54,759 nt of DNA from the NCBI RefSeq assembly GCF_035645195.1, contig NZ_DASQNA010000023.1:1-54759 (forward strand). Direction: 5' to 3'. The notes under the pieces are model-generated. The model was given only the letters and a program-made list of their open reading frames with translations. It did no database searches and was not told the origin of the DNA. Position numbers and translations under genes: made by a program. This document shows, piece after piece, positions 54,005-54,759 of this stretch. The DNA is from Paenibacillus sp. GTDB lineage: Bacteria; Bacillota; Bacilli; Paenibacillales; YIM-B00363. Within the stretch, counting starts at the first letter, position 1; each line of letters opens with the position of its first letter.

Positions 54005-54034
54005 CGCTGCCCGTATCTTTTCGGGCGGCGTTTT
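54005..54034 (+). terminator. Intrinsic terminator of the DUF3052-like gene
   Basis: CGCTGCCCG (54005-54013) pairs with CGGGCGGCG (54022-54030), one G-U pair, followed by TTTT. Confidence 0.85.
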
Positions 54035-54076
54035 CGTTATTATGGGTGTAAGTTCGTTGAAGGAGGGATCCCTTCG

Positions 54077-54759
54077 ATGCTTTCTCTTGGCGCCAAAGAG
54101 AGAGATGTGTCGGGTGCCGTCCGCGCCGCGTTCGAGCGCGAGATGTCGCCGCTGTTATCGCCGCTTGAGAAATATTGTCGCGTCGTAGCCCGCAACCGGT
54201 GGGAAGCGGATGATTTGCTGCAAGACACATTGGAGAAAGCGTTCGTCCGGTTTCGTCAAACCGGCGGCGCACCGATGAACAAAGCGTATGTGTGCCGCAT
54301 CGCGTCGAACGCGTGGATCGACCGGGTGCGCCGCGCGCGGGAAACCGTCGTGCCGGCGGATTGGCCCGGCTTCGAGCGTGCGGACCGCGCGGAGGACGGC
54401 CGCGGGGAAGAGGCGCGGCGGGCGGTGGAGCGCGTCGTCGCCGCGCTGACGCCGAAGCAGCGAACGGCGCTGCTGCTGTGCGACGCCTTGGCGTGCTCGC
54501 TGCAGGAAGCGGCGGACCGGCTCGGCATGACCGTCGGCTCGGTCAAGTCGCTGCTGCACCGGGCGCGGGCGAACGCGCGGCGGGAAGGCGGCGTCGGCGG
54601 GGAGGAGGCCGGCGATTCGGCGGACGCGGCGCTCGTCGACGCGTACGCGCTGGCGCTGCGCTCCGGCAGCATCGAGCGCGTCGTCGCGCTCGGGCGCGTC
54701 GGCGTCGGCGGCTCCAGTGCGGAGGCGCGTCTCGCCGCGAAGGGCGTTCGGGGCGTCTG
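54077..54759 (+). CDS. ECF-type sigma-70 family sigma factor, 3' end missing
   Basis: An open frame of 227 codons that continues past the window end. Region 2 is 'LEKYCRVVARNRWEADDLLQDTLEKAFVRF' (about 31-60) with the -10 binding 'NKAYVCRIASNAWIDRVRR'; region 4 is 'TPKQRTALLLCDALACSLQEAADRLGMTVGSVKSLLHRAR' (about 131-170). Sequence continues at least 55 residues beyond region 4, suggesting a C-terminal extra domain (a SigJ-like layout). AAGGAGGG precedes the ATG. No anti-sigma factor is visible in the window. Confidence 0.85.
   Translation, partial: MLSLGAKERDVSGAVRAAFEREMSPLLSPLEKYCRVVARNRWEADDLLQDTLEKAFVRFRQTGGAPMNKAYVCRIASNAWIDRVRRARETVVPADWPGFERADRAEDGRGEEARRAVERVVAALTPKQRTALLLCDALACSLQEAADRLGMTVGSVKSLLHRARANARREGGVGGEEAGDSADAALVDAYALALRSGSIERVVALGRVGVGGSSAEARLAAKGVRGV

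Overview
The window reads as chromosomal DNA of a GC-rich, low-temperature-to-mesophilic-type Firmicute of the Paenibacillaceae (Paenibacillus/Cohnella-like). The support is indirect: strong AGGAGG-type ribosome binding sites, sigma-A style TTGACA/TATAAT promoters, many GTG/TTG starts, a CUT1 sugar ABC operon with a GH105 hydrolase, CsoR/CopZ/CopA, a BmrCD-like ABC pair, a MocR regulator, and short tandem-repeat arrays between genes. Genus is an inference. I recognise about 54 protein-coding genes and no tRNA, rRNA or CRISPR array. Most other long open frames are antisense or frame-shifted shadows caused by the high GC content.

Layout. 1-57 is the first codons of an IS3-type transposase. 279-4533 is a sugar uptake and degradation operon (lipoprotein binding protein, two permeases, GH105 unsaturated glycuronyl hydrolase) with a cre-like site at its promoter, facing an orphan sensor kinase (4677-6419). 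6610-9486 is a copper module (csoR, copZ, copA) with two near-identical CsoR-type operators. 9613-13571 carries an MFS transporter, a 51-bp tandem array, a lipoprotein and a CNNM/CBS protein. 13666-16485 is an ABC-2 export operon behind a ykkC-class (probably ppGpp-type) riboswitch and terminator. 16503-19768 holds small membrane proteins, a membrane-anchored GNAT and an AraC regulator. 19965-23860 is a heterodimeric ABC exporter. 23973-28584 has EcsC, DUF1232, a PNPOx-like protein divergent from a MocR regulator, and a secreted protein. 28687-29220 is a second repeat region. 29377-34505 holds a BNR propeller plus MoaD/ThiS pair, transporters, a methyltransferase and PpnP.

34553-43164 is the clearest functional system: nitrate assimilation. 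A TrpD-like protein and an ANTAR (NasT-like) antiterminator are transcribed leftwards. Divergently, a sigma-A promoter drives a leader with two ANTAR-target hairpins (hexaloops with A1 and G4) and an intrinsic terminator, then nitrate transporter, NirB, NirD, nitrate reductase and an unrecognised 102-aa protein. The arrangement implies antitermination control of nitrate use.

43329-54759 holds a MerR/TipA-like regulator with a 19-bp-spacer promoter, a 115-bp tandem array, a SanA/YdcF-like protein, an exonuclease with a 53-residue partner, a neopullulanase-type GH13 enzyme behind a candidate attenuator, KDPG aldolase, DinB, a beta/gamma-crystallin, a second ABC-2 export operon (paralogue of the riboswitch-controlled one, reversed gene order and no riboswitch), LysE, a DUF3052-like protein and an ECF sigma factor cut by the window end.

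The strongest regulatory observations are the ykkC-class leader at 13666, the ANTAR leader at 36425, the GH13 leader at 48409-48466, and three tandem-repeat arrays in otherwise gene-free stretches. Function calls come from reading motifs by eye; no database search was run.
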